Origin: an uncultured Clostridia bacterium
Lineage (GTDB): Bacteria > Bacillota > Clostridia > Lachnospirales > Lachnospiraceae
Direction: 5' to 3'
Length of the DNA stretch: 30,248 nucleotides
Assembly: GCA_946611595.1 (NCBI GenBank)
Contig: CAMODY010000002.1
Coordinates: forward strand, 1 to 30,248
Below the pieces are notes generated by a model. The model had not been told where the DNA came from, did not search any database, and saw nothing but the letters and a program-made list of their open reading frames with translations. Positions 7,733-15,687 of the stretch are shown piece by piece (position 1 is the stretch's first letter; each line of letters starts with the position of its first letter). Made by a program: the position numbers and the translations under genes.

Positions 7733-9541
7733 TTAGCCTATATCATCAGGCGGAATGTTCATATAAGATAACACATTCGTCATAATTCTGCTGAATAATT
7801 CTGAAGCATAGCGGCTCGCATCACCTGTCTCCGGCTCGTCGATCGCAACATAGCAAACAACTTCCGGATTATCATAAGGCGCAAAGCCGATAAAGGAGAT
7901 GACGTAAAGGTCTCCTTCCTTATCATATTTCTGTGCTGTTCCGGTTTTACCTGCGATCTTGTAACCTGGTACAGCTGCAGGTTTTCCGGTACCGTCAGTA
8001 ACAACTGCTCTTAAGCATTCTTTAACAAAATCACTTGTAGAAGGTGAAATTGTCTGAGCTACCAACACTCTGTCAAAGGACTTAAGAAGCTCACCATTTG
8101 CGTTATAAATACCTTTAACAGTATACGGACGATACAGATAACCTCCATTAACAAGAGAACTGAATGCAGTTGTCATCTGTACCATGGTCAGGTTGAAGTT
8201 CTGACCGAATCCATTAGTTGCAAGGTCGAGTTCTGTCATATTGCTCGGATTGTACAGAAGAGTCTCGCAGCTCATTTCATTCGGAAGATCGATATCGGTA
8301 TATTCACCAAAACCAAACTTGTGCTGATATTTGCAGAACGCATCAACTCCAACTTTTCCAGCCATTGCAGCCAAGGAAATATTACAGGAGTTTTGAATCG
8401 TACCTTTTACGTCCATGTGTCCATGACCGCCTCTTTCGTAGCACCAGATCGTCCGCTCCCACGGAGAACCTTCAAAGAAGACCTGGCTTCCGCCGCAGTC
8501 ATATTCATCTGTTCTGCTGATCTTATTTTCTTCCAGTGCCATAGCCAGGGTAAATGGCTTGAACGTAGAGCCCGGCTCGTAACTGCTGGTTACGCAGAAG
8601 TTCTTCCAGATCTCGCTCAGTGCATTTGTCGTATCTTCATCGCTCATAGCTGCGATCTGCTCCGGCGTATAGCTGTAGGAAAGATTACGCGGATCATTCG
8701 GGTCAAAGTTCTTGCTGTCACACATTGCAAGGATTTCTCCTGTATTCGGATCCTGAAGCACAGCAGCTACAGTAAGTGCTTTGGTCTCTGCCTGAGTAGC
8801 CGCGACCTCCTGCTCTACGATTGCCTGGATATTATAATCTAAAGTCGATTTGATCGTATTTCCGTCTTCTGCATCTTTACGCACAGTCTCTAATACGTTA
8901 GAGCTGTTAACGAAAGAATACTCCATTCCGTCGCTACCTGTGAGCTGGTCATTATACATGTATTCAAGACCGTATGCTCCTCTGCCGCCCTCTGTAAATC
9001 CAATTACAGAAGACGCAAGCGTATTGTATGTGTAATTACGCTTAAAGCTCTCCTCGAGCCAGACACCATTGATCTTGGTGTCATTTTCTTTCATCTCAAG
9101 AAAGCCTTCTACTTCTGCATAGGTAAGGCCTTTTGTAAGCGTGATATAACTGCTGTTTGGATTTTCTGCGATCTTGGTTCTGAGCTCGTCTGCAGCAATA
9201 CCAAAGCACTGCTCTACCGCAGTTACAGTGGGTTCTAAATAGCGTTCTTCGTTTGAGAGAATAACTCTTGGATCTAAGATCAGATTATAGACTTTTGTAC
9301 TGGTTGCCAGCTGTACATTATTGCGGTCAATAATATCGCCGCGTTTAGAGGTCAGCGTAACGCTGGAAGTTTCAGACTGGGCAAGTGCTGCTTTGGCGTA
9401 TTTATTTCCGTCGAAGGCGACGATCCAGATAAGGCGGATTGCAAGAACTCCCATCAATACAAAAAAAACAACGGTAACGATCTTGAATCTGTTACCTAAT
9501 CGTTTTTTCTCTCTTGAATTTGAATTCCTGTTATTCCTCAT
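7733..9541 (-). CDS. Class B penicillin-binding protein (FtsI/SpoVD type)
   Basis: A 602-aa division-type transpeptidase that cross-links peptidoglycan, presumably with the FtsW/SpoVE protein encoded next door. It has a basic N-terminus, one membrane span at about 20-42, a dimerisation domain starting TSKRGDIIDRN and a transpeptidase domain. The catalytic SxxK is S325-T-F-K328, the SxN motif is SCN, and KTGTAQ is the third motif. The protein ends soon after the transpeptidase fold, so it lacks the C-terminal PASTA domain of B. subtilis SpoVD (one) and PBP2B (two). Its place between ftsL and mraY is where spoVD or pbpB sits in Bacilli and Clostridia. Confidence 0.92.
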   Translation of the reverse strand: MRNNRNSNSREKKRLGNRFKIVTVVFFVLMGVLAIRLIWIVAFDGNKYAKAALAQSETSSVTLTSKRGDIIDRNNVQLATSTKVYNLILDPRVILSNEERYLEPTVTAVEQCFGIAADELRTKIAENPNSSYITLTKGLTYAEVEGFLEMKENDTKINGVWLEESFKRNYTYNTLASSVIGFTEGGRGAYGLEYMYNDQLTGSDGMEYSFVNSSNVLETVRKDAEDGNTIKSTLDYNIQAIVEQEVAATQAETKALTVAAVLQDPNTGEILAMCDSKNFDPNDPRNLSYSYTPEQIAAMSDEDTTNALSEIWKNFCVTSSYEPGSTFKPFTLAMALEENKISRTDEYDCGGSQVFFEGSPWERTIWCYERGGHGHMDVKGTIQNSCNISLAAMAGKVGVDAFCKYQHKFGFGEYTDIDLPNEMSCETLLYNPSNMTELDLATNGFGQNFNLTMVQMTTAFSSLVNGGYLYRPYTVKGIYNANGELLKSFDRVLVAQTISPSTSDFVKECLRAVVTDGTGKPAAVPGYKIAGKTGTAQKYDKEGDLYVISFIGFAPYDNPEVVCYVAIDEPETGDASRYASELFSRIMTNVLSYMNIPPDDIG

Positions 9542-9594
9542 TTATCCATATCCGCCTGCCCAATAATAACCCATACAACCAAGAAACACCAACG

Positions 9595-10083
9595 TTATTT
9601 CGTTGGTATTTCTGCTAATTGTTTCAGATATTCAGAATCGGAGGAGTCATATGTACGGATCTGGCCAGCGGTGCTTCGCACCATGCCAAGTTCCTGTGTC
9701 GCCACCTGAACCACATAGTTCAGATCGACGCTGACATTCATATCATACTCTTTAGAATCGTTCTGTGATCTGAGTTCTTCCCACTCTGTCTCCAGCTTGG
9801 AGATGTCGGTGTTTAGATCACTGTTCTTAACTACCATAGTGAGCATTACAACGCACAAAGCGACCAAAACAGCTACAGAAAATCCGATGCAAGAAAATCT
9901 GATTGCTCTTTTCTGTCTGTCGACTTTCCTGATAACCTGTTTTTGTCTCTCCGTTTTTTGCAGTGGCCGTCTTGGCCGTGTCATCCGGACTGTCTCGTAA
10001 ACTTTTTCTTTACGGACAGTATTTCCGTCGGCGAAAATTCTTTCCACACTATTCAGTTGATCAATCTGCTTTGCGTTTCTCAT
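9595..10083 (-). CDS. ftsL: FtsL-like divisome membrane protein
   Basis: From the ATG at 10083 this is 162 aa: a long basic cytosolic N-terminus, one membrane span at about 62-86 and a short coiled-coil segment (about 88-110). That is the FtsL/septum-formation layout. FtsL scaffolds the FtsQ-FtsB-FtsW-PBP assembly. Sequence identity in the family is low, so the call rests on topology and on its place between rsmH and the division PBP. AAAAGG lies about 7 bases before this ATG. A TTG at 10098 would add five residues but lacks a good ribosome site. The start overlaps the rsmH 3' end by 23 bases. Confidence 0.8.
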   Translation of the reverse strand: MRNAKQIDQLNSVERIFADGNTVRKEKVYETVRMTRPRRPLQKTERQKQVIRKVDRQKRAIRFSCIGFSVAVLVALCVVMLTMVVKNSDLNTDISKLETEWEELRSQNDSKEYDMNVSVDLNYVVQVATQELGMVRSTAGQIRTYDSSDSEYLKQLAEIPTK

Positions 10084-11017
10084 TTTCTGCCTTTTCAAAC
10101 ACTCTCAGCTTTGCACTCGTTGCTCTTTTATTTCTTGAACATTCCTCTTCGGAAGGAATGACGGGCCTCTTCGTTAGCACGTGTCCCTTCGAGACTTTTC
10201 CGCATACACATACGGGGAAGTCCCGAGGGCACGTGCATGGTTCTTGATTTCTTTTGAAGGCTTCTTTTACGATCCGGTCTTCTAAGGAATGGAAGGTAAT
10301 GATACAAAGTCTTCCGCCGGGATTTAAAAGATCGATCATCGTGTCGATGGAATCTTTTAAAACATCCAATTCCGAGTTGACCTCAATGCGGATTGCCTGG
10401 AATGTTTTCTTTGCAAATCCCTTTTTTCCTTTTCGAACCTTTGCCGGAATCGCCTGCTCTACGATTTTTGCAAGCTGTCCGGTCGTTTCGATCGGTGCCT
10501 TCTCTCTTTCAGTTACAATGTGCTTTGCAATATTTGCTGCGAAGTTATCTTCGCCGTATATCCGGATGATTCTTGCAAGGTCTTCTCTGCTATAGGTATT
10601 TACGACTTCCTTTGCAGAAAGGTTTCTGTCCCTGTCCATTCTCATGTCCAGCGGAGCATCTTCCCTGTAGGTGAACCCGCGGTCCGGATTATCGATTTGG
10701 TAGGATGACACTCCAATGTCTAATAAGATGCCATCTACCTTTTCGATGTTTAATTGTCTAAGTACGTTTTCTATATTTACGAAGTTGTCTTTTACGAGGA
10801 TGGCTTTGTCTTTGTATTCGCTCAATCTGCGAGAGGCTTCCTCTAAAGCATCTGCATCCTGATCGATTCCGATCAGTTTTCCGCTTTCAAGATGCTCAAG
10901 GATCCTAAGGGAATGTCCGCCGCCGCCTAACGTTCCATCTACATAAATCCCATCAGGTTTGATGTTCAGATACTCAATCGTCTCTTCCGGCAGTACGGAT
11001 TCGTGTTTAAATATCAA
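10061..11017 (-). CDS. rsmH: 16S rRNA m4C1402 methyltransferase RsmH (MraW)
   Basis: RsmH methylates N4 of C1402 in 16S rRNA using S-adenosylmethionine. The SAM loop VDGTLGGGGHS is at about residues 26-36; LDIGVSSYQIDNPDRGFTYR and FHSLEDRIVK are also typical. The family N-terminus reads FKHxSVL, so I place the start at a TTG (11017) with GGGAG 9 bases upstream, giving 318 aa. A further upstream TTG at 11044 would add nine residues unlike the family. The start overlaps the end of mraZ by 11 bases. Confidence 0.94.
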   Translation of the reverse strand: MIFKHESVLPEETIEYLNIKPDGIYVDGTLGGGGHSLRILEHLESGKLIGIDQDADALEEASRRLSEYKDKAILVKDNFVNIENVLRQLNIEKVDGILLDIGVSSYQIDNPDRGFTYREDAPLDMRMDRDRNLSAKEVVNTYSREDLARIIRIYGEDNFAANIAKHIVTEREKAPIETTGQLAKIVEQAIPAKVRKGKKGFAKKTFQAIRIEVNSELDVLKDSIDTMIDLLNPGGRLCIITFHSLEDRIVKEAFKRNQEPCTCPRDFPVCVCGKVSKGHVLTKRPVIPSEEECSRNKRATSAKLRVFEKAENEKRKAD

Positions 11018-11447
11018 ATCCCCAATCTCCCATGCGCTCTGCAATCTCGTCAGCGTCTTCTTCTTCGTAAGTAGCTTCCCATGCTTCCTTGTTCCAGATT
11101 TCGATTCTAGGACCGGTTCCGATCAGTACGACATCTTTCTCAAGATTTGCTTTTTGTCTCAGGTTCTGCGGAATCAGGATTCTACCTTGTTTGTCGATCT
11201 CCGGATTGTCCGCATTTGCCATAAAGTTTCTTACAAATTGACGGGTGTCTTTTTTGGTAACAGGCAGGCTGCGGAGTTTCTCATAGAACAAGTCCCACTC
11301 GTCTGCAGGAAAAACCCACAAGCAGCCATCTAACCCATTGGTGACAACGAAATTATCTCCGAGCATATTTCGGAATTTCGAAGGGACAATAATTCTGCCC
11401 TTAGCGTCTATGGTGTGGTTGTATTCCCCCATAAACATTCTGCTCAC
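11007..11447 (-). CDS. mraZ: Transcriptional regulator MraZ
   Basis: MraZ is a 146-aa DNA-binding protein with two AbrB-like swapped-hairpin domains. Each carries the family DxxGR motif: GEYNHTIDAKGRIIVPSKFR in the first, EIDKQGRILIP in the second. It binds repeated boxes upstream of itself and autoregulates the dcw operon. A GTG start at 11447 has GGGAGG 6 bases upstream; the ATG three codons later (MFMGEY), where most MraZ proteins begin, is the alternative. It is the first gene of the operon, with its promoter and a matching box array upstream. Confidence 0.95.
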   Translation of the reverse strand: MSRMFMGEYNHTIDAKGRIIVPSKFRNMLGDNFVVTNGLDGCLWVFPADEWDLFYEKLRSLPVTKKDTRQFVRNFMANADNPEIDKQGRILIPQNLRQKANLEKDVVLIGTGPRIEIWNKEAWEATYEEEDADEIAERMGDWGFDI

Positions 11448-11580
11448 CTGTTACCTCCCAGCGACATTTGTGTCTATTTATACTAAAGCGCCCTATTGCG
11501 CTAAGTACCAACTTAAGGAGCTCCGTGCCCTTTACTCTTCAGCAAATCCCAAAAAATCAATAAGTTGATGGCTCTGAGCA

Positions 11581-11620
11581 TTTACCACTTCGCTCCATTA
11601 AGTACCACTTTTCACCACTT
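11581..11620 (-). promoter_or_regulatory. MraZ operator: four boxes at 10-bp spacing
   Basis: On the minus strand the four consecutive decamers begin AAGTGG, AAGTGG, TAATGG and AAGTGG, in phase with one helical turn. The third box is degenerate. Direct GTGG-type repeats ahead of mraZ are the known target of MraZ. The array starts about 8 bases downstream of the -10 element, so binding should block initiation or early elongation. Confidence 0.85.
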
Positions 11621-11628
11621 GTAAGGAG

Positions 11629-11657
11629 ATTTTAACCCCTTTTATGGGAAAAAGCAA
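11629..11657 (-). promoter_or_regulatory. Promoter of the dcw operon (PmraZ)
   Basis: TTGCTT (11652-11657), a 17-base spacer and TAAAAT (11629-11634) on the minus strand. The predicted start is near 11622, giving a leader of about 175 bases to mraZ with the MraZ boxes at its 5' end. No other gene lies in 11448-11823. Confidence 0.75.
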
Positions 11658-11718
11658 CTACTTTTTGGGATTTTTTTTAAAAAAGTAAATACTTACTTCA
11701 CTTCATTTTTCAGCTGAT

Positions 11719-11753
11719 AAAAAGTGCTCGCTTCAGCAAAAGCGTTCACTTTT
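11719..11753. repeat. Imperfect inverted repeat upstream of the ABC exporter promoter
   Basis: The half-site AAAAGTGnnCGCTT occurs on the plus strand (11720-11733) and again inverted (11740-11753), with 6 bases between. It ends 11 bases before the exporter -35 element, so it could be an operator or activator site. The spacing and T-poor flanks make a terminator less likely. Confidence 0.5.
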
Positions 11754-11764
11754 ATTAAGGCGGA

Positions 11765-11793
11765 TTGTATTCACTTTAATGTTGTGTTAAATT
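11765..11793 (+). promoter_or_regulatory. Extended -10 promoter of the ABC exporter
   Basis: TTGTAT (11765-11770), a 17-base spacer ending in TGT, and TAAATT (11788-11793). The TGn before the -10 makes it an extended type. It is divergent from PmraZ and gives a leader of about 23 bases before the ATG. Confidence 0.7.
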
Positions 11794-11823
11794 GAGTTCC
11801 GATAGGTCAAGGAGAAAACTAAT

Positions 11824-13581
11824 ATGGATTACAAAAACACCGGCAGTATTCGAATATTCGCACGCTTCTATAAGAAACATATCGGCCTGTTCCTGCTCGA
11901 TATGATCTGTGCCCTGCTCGTTGCAGCTGTCGATCTGACATTCCCCTATATCTCCAAGATGAGTATGGAGAGATATCTCCCGGAGAACGAATATAAGACC
12001 TTCTTTATTGTAATGGTGATCATGGTCTGTGCTTATATCGTTCGTGCGTTCCTCTACTATATTATTACTTACTGGGGTCACCGCATGGGCGTTTACATGG
12101 AAGCAGATATGCGTTCGGAGCTGTTTACTCATATTGAAGGCCTGAGTTTCCGTTTCTTTGATAAACATAGAACCGGCCAGTTGATGAGCCGTGTGACGAA
12201 TGATCTGTTCGAAATCGCAGAGCTGGCCCACCATGGTCCGGAAGATCTTCTGATCTCGAGTATAACGATCATCGGAGCGTTCATTATTCTATGTGGTGTG
12301 GAGTGGAGGCTCGCCCTGATCGTATTTGCCGTGATCCCTGTTTTCGTAATCTTTACGATCATCTTAAGGAAGAGAATGGCGGATGCGAGTGTTAAGGTAA
12401 AAGCAAAGCAGGCCGAGATCAACGCCTCAATTGAAAGTGGCTTTTCCGGTATCCGCACCGCCAAGGCATTTGCAAACGAAGAAATGGAACTTAAGAAGTT
12501 TGAGGATACAAACAAGGCGTATGTCGATTCCAAGCGCGGCTACTATAAGGCAATGGCCATCTTCCATGCAGGAATGGAATTCGCCCTTCCGATTCTGTCT
12601 GTACTCGTGATCATGGTCGGAGGATATTACATTATGGGAAATACCCTCTCCTATATCGGGCTTGTGACCTTCAGTCTTTATGTTTCTTCCTTCTTAACTC
12701 CGGTACGCAAGCTGGTTGCGTTCGTGGAACAATATATGGCCGGCATGGCTGGCTTCAGGCGTTTCCTTGAGATCATGCGGACAGACCCTGAAATCACAGA
12801 TGCAGAAAATGCCCATGTTCTAAGCAATGTTCATGGCGATATCGAAATAAAAGACGTAAGCTTCTCTTATAAAGAAAGCAACGGACACAAGCTGCCACAG
12901 GCAGAGGTCCTTAAAAATGTATCGCTCACTATACCTTCCGGGACCACACTTGCGATCGTCGGTCCTTCAGGCGGCGGTAAGACAACCCTCAGTAATCTGA
13001 TCCCTCGCTTCTATGAGGTCAGCGAAGGTTCGATCACGGTGGATGGATATGATATCAGAGAAGTTACGCAGCAGTCTCTTCGCCGGGCGATCGGAATTGT
13101 ACAGCAGGATGTTTTTATGTTCGCAGGAACAATTTACGAAAACATCGCTTACGGAAAACCTGACGCAATAATGGAAGAGATCATAGAAGCAGCGAAGAAG
13201 GCTGAGATTCATGATGAGATCATGCAGATGCCGGATCAGTATGATTCTTATATAGGAGAACGCGGCGTTATGCTTTCAGGCGGACAAAAGCAGCGTATTG
13301 GCATTGCCAGGATCTTCCTTAAAAATCCGCCGATCATTATTTTAGATGAAGCAACCTCTGCTTTAGACAGTATCACTGAAATCCGGATTCAGGATGCATT
13401 TGACGAACTCGCCAAAGGCCGCACTTCCATTATTATTGCGCACCGCTTAAGCACCGTAAGAGGCGCAGATAAAATCGCAGTGATCGATAATAATCAAGTT
13501 ATGGAATATGGAACGCACAGCGAACTGATGGCGCTCCACGGAGAATACGAGAAACTGGTAAATGCACAGACAATTGCGTAA
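11824..13581 (+). CDS. ABC exporter, fused membrane and ATPase domains
   Basis: A 585-aa half-transporter of the MsbA/BmrA/MdlB type, expected to work as a dimer and export drugs, lipids or peptides. Residues about 15-320 hold six membrane spans. The ATPase has Walker A GPSGGGKTT (380-388), signature LSGGQ (484-488), Walker B IIILDE with D508-E509, and H-loop H540. Walker A carries Gly-Lys-Thr-Thr where Gly-Lys-Ser-Thr is commoner, which is tolerated. AAGGAG lies 9 bases before the ATG. The gene is alone on this strand, with its own promoter and terminator and no partner half-transporter, so a homodimer is likely. The substrate cannot be inferred. Confidence 0.93.
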   Translation: MDYKNTGSIRIFARFYKKHIGLFLLDMICALLVAAVDLTFPYISKMSMERYLPENEYKTFFIVMVIMVCAYIVRAFLYYIITYWGHRMGVYMEADMRSELFTHIEGLSFRFFDKHRTGQLMSRVTNDLFEIAELAHHGPEDLLISSITIIGAFIILCGVEWRLALIVFAVIPVFVIFTIILRKRMADASVKVKAKQAEINASIESGFSGIRTAKAFANEEMELKKFEDTNKAYVDSKRGYYKAMAIFHAGMEFALPILSVLVIMVGGYYIMGNTLSYIGLVTFSLYVSSFLTPVRKLVAFVEQYMAGMAGFRRFLEIMRTDPEITDAENAHVLSNVHGDIEIKDVSFSYKESNGHKLPQAEVLKNVSLTIPSGTTLAIVGPSGGGKTTLSNLIPRFYEVSEGSITVDGYDIREVTQQSLRRAIGIVQQDVFMFAGTIYENIAYGKPDAIMEEIIEAAKKAEIHDEIMQMPDQYDSYIGERGVMLSGGQKQRIGIARIFLKNPPIIILDEATSALDSITEIRIQDAFDELAKGRTSIIIAHRLSTVRGADKIAVIDNNQVMEYGTHSELMALHGEYEKLVNAQTIA

Positions 13582-13594
13582 TGCTTGCATCAAA

Positions 13595-13627
13595 AAACGC
13601 CCTCTACATGAGGGCGTTTCGTTTTTT
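13595..13627. terminator. Bidirectional terminator between converging genes
   Basis: A perfect 10-bp stem (AAACGCCCTC at 13595-13604 with GAGGGCGTTT at 13610-13619) has a 5-base loop. T6 follows on the plus strand at 13622-13627, and six A bases precede it, giving a U run on the minus strand. It lies 13 bases after the exporter stop and just after the ABC-F stop, so it can end both transcripts. Confidence 0.92.
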
Positions 13628-13628
13628 C

Positions 13629-15644
13629 TTAAGCTGTGAAGGATTCGATAAATCCCAGGAGTTCTTCCTGCTCCATGATCTGTGCCAAGAGATCTTCCTG
13701 AAGTTCTTCCTGTTCGTGAATCTCTTTTTCCAGCTTTCCGAGTTTTTCATAATCGGCCGCAGCATTCGGATCATTATATTGTTCCTGCAGAGAGCTTAGC
13801 ATTTCTTCGCTTGAAGCCATTTCTGTTTCAAGCTTTTCGATCTTGCGTTCGATTTTAGAACGCTCTTTTCCCGGATTCCTTTTAAGAGTTTCGAGCATTT
13901 CTGTAGAGATCCCAAGGCTTCCTGCCTGCGCTAAGATCTCCGTCTCATCTGCTGAAACCTCCTTTTTTTCCGGCACAGCATTAGCGGTATTGGCTACAGG
14001 CGTTTTCAAGCTCAACTGACGCTCTGCCCTTTTCTTTCTTTCATCCAGGTATTCTTCATATGGATATGGATAAAACTCTACCCTCTCGTTTTCAAAATCC
14101 AGGATTTGTGTAGCGATCCGTTTGATAAAGTAACGGTCATGCGATACAAAAAGAACGGTTCCGGTATATTCATTCAGCATCTCTTCGAGCGCTTCTTTTC
14201 CAAATATATCAAGATGGTTTGTCGGCTCATCTAAGATCAAAAGGTTCGGTCTTGTATAGAGCATTTTGCAAAGGGCAAGGCGTACGCGCTCGCCTCCGGA
14301 AAGCTGACCGAGTTTTCGTTCTACTTCTTCCTGCGTAAAGGCAAATGCTCCTAGTGCGCTTCGCACCTGTTCATTTGTAAGGCGCGGATATTCATCATGG
14401 AAGTTATCAAAGACCGTCTGTTCCGGATCCATATCGTTGATCACAGCTGTCTGCTGGTCAAAATATCCTGCCTCCACATTTCCGCCAAAAGTGAATTCTC
14501 CTGAAAGCGGATCAACCTGTCCCGTTACTGTTTTAAGCAGAGTGGATTTACCCTTGCCGTTTTCTCCGATCACTGCAAGCCGCTCTCCCCTCATCAGGTC
14601 AAAGGACACTTTGCTCAGCGGATGGTCATAGCCGATCTCCAGTTCTTTTGCCACCAGTACATGCTGGAAGCTTTCCGTTTTCGGAAGGAAGTGGGCACGG
14701 AAAGTCGTGCGGTCAAAGCGGCGTGGCTTTTCGATTTTTACCATATGCTCGATCGCTTTTAATTTTGACCTTGCTGCTGTAACTTTCGTCGGCGTATTCT
14801 TCCACTTCTCTACCCACTCGGTAAGACGTTTGATCTCTTTTTGCTGTGCCTCATAATCTTTTTCTTGCTTCGCAAGCGCAGCTTCTTTCTGCTCGATATA
14901 GGCGCTGTAATTACCCGCATAACGCGTCATGCGGTGGTATTCGATTTCATATGTGACATCGGTGATACGGTCTAAGAAGATACGGTCATGCGATACGACA
15001 ACAACCGCCTTTTCATATTTCTTCAGATACTCTTCCAGCCATTCTATAGAAGGAAGATCTAAATGGTTTGTAGGCTCATCTAAAAGAAGGATGTCCGGCT
15101 TACTTAGCAGAAGCTTTGCAAACGCAATCTTCGTCTGCTGCCCTCCTGAAAAGTTTCCCATCGGCTTTTTTATCTCTTCAGGCTCAAAGCCGAATTGCCG
15201 GAACATGATGTGCATTTCTCTTTCGCAGGAATCTCCGCCTAAAGCATCCCATTCTTTTTGGAGATAATCATAGCGTTTGATCAGCCGCTCTTCCGGATTT
15301 GCTTCAAGCTGCTTTTCAATATCCCGCATTTCGTCTCGGCATTCATAGACTTTTTTGAATACTTTTTTGATCTCATCTTCTGCCGAGATATCTTTATCTT
15401 CAAAATTGATCTGCTCTAAATAGCCGATTGTCTGTCCGCCGGCCAGCATAAATGCAAACTGTTCATCGCTATTTGGATTTTCCGCTGTGAGACTTCCTGA
15501 GATCAACTTTAAGAGTGTGGTCTTACCACACCCGTTTCTTCCGACAACAGCGATCTTTTCATTTCCGCGGATCTCAAAATCGATATGATCAAGTATCGTT
15601 TCTGCTCCATACTGAACAAGAGCATTTCTGATTTGCAGTCTCAT
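13629..15644 (-). CDS. ABC-F family ATPase (tandem ABC, no membrane spans)
   Basis: A soluble 671-aa protein with two ABC domains, a class that acts on ribosomes as translation factors or antibiotic-protection proteins. Domain 1 has Walker A GRNGCGKTT, signature NFSGGQQTK and Walker B LLLDEPTNHLD. Domain 2 has GENGKGKST, QLSGGERVR and LILDEPTNHLD. A charged linker of about 80 residues (AALAKQEKDYEAQQKEIKRL region) joins them, and a long C-terminal coiled coil follows, as in YdiF/Uup-type members. Homology begins at the ATG at 15644 (MRLQIRN). In-frame TTG at 15665 is unlikely since the promoter lies between them. There is no ribosome site. A resistance role cannot be judged. Confidence 0.92.
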   Translation of the reverse strand: MRLQIRNALVQYGAETILDHIDFEIRGNEKIAVVGRNGCGKTTLLKLISGSLTAENPNSDEQFAFMLAGGQTIGYLEQINFEDKDISAEDEIKKVFKKVYECRDEMRDIEKQLEANPEERLIKRYDYLQKEWDALGGDSCEREMHIMFRQFGFEPEEIKKPMGNFSGGQQTKIAFAKLLLSKPDILLLDEPTNHLDLPSIEWLEEYLKKYEKAVVVVSHDRIFLDRITDVTYEIEYHRMTRYAGNYSAYIEQKEAALAKQEKDYEAQQKEIKRLTEWVEKWKNTPTKVTAARSKLKAIEHMVKIEKPRRFDRTTFRAHFLPKTESFQHVLVAKELEIGYDHPLSKVSFDLMRGERLAVIGENGKGKSTLLKTVTGQVDPLSGEFTFGGNVEAGYFDQQTAVINDMDPEQTVFDNFHDEYPRLTNEQVRSALGAFAFTQEEVERKLGQLSGGERVRLALCKMLYTRPNLLILDEPTNHLDIFGKEALEEMLNEYTGTVLFVSHDRYFIKRIATQILDFENERVEFYPYPYEEYLDERKKRAERQLSLKTPVANTANAVPEKKEVSADETEILAQAGSLGISTEMLETLKRNPGKERSKIERKIEKLETEMASSEEMLSSLQEQYNDPNAAADYEKLGKLEKEIHEQEELQEDLLAQIMEQEELLGFIESFTA

Positions 15645-15653
15645 AGTCGGTTC

Positions 15654-15662
15654 ATTATAGCA
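15654..15662 (-). promoter_or_regulatory. Extended -10 element immediately before the ABC-F start
   Basis: On the minus strand TGCTATAAT is a perfect extended -10, with only a T-rich -35 region. Nine bases separate it from the ATG at 15644, so the predicted transcript would begin 2-5 bases before the start codon. Confidence 0.55.
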
Positions 15663-15687
15663 CAAGTCTCATCTGCAAAAAATGAAT

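Larger units (their letters stand above)
11544..11673. repeat. Widely spaced 12-bp inverted repeat around the mraZ control region
   Basis: AAATCCCAAAAA at 11544-11555 is perfectly complementary to TTTTTGGGATTT at 11662-11673. The arms enclose the mraZ promoter and the MraZ box array. One arm lies upstream of the predicted transcription start, so any role would be at the DNA level. The arms are A/T-rich and chance is possible. Confidence 0.4.

Noticed and set aside
11461..11520. Second mraZ promoter (TTAGCG, 16 bases, TATAAA on the minus strand)
   Set aside because: The -35 is poor and a well-placed promoter with MraZ boxes exists upstream; it may still be a weak secondary start.
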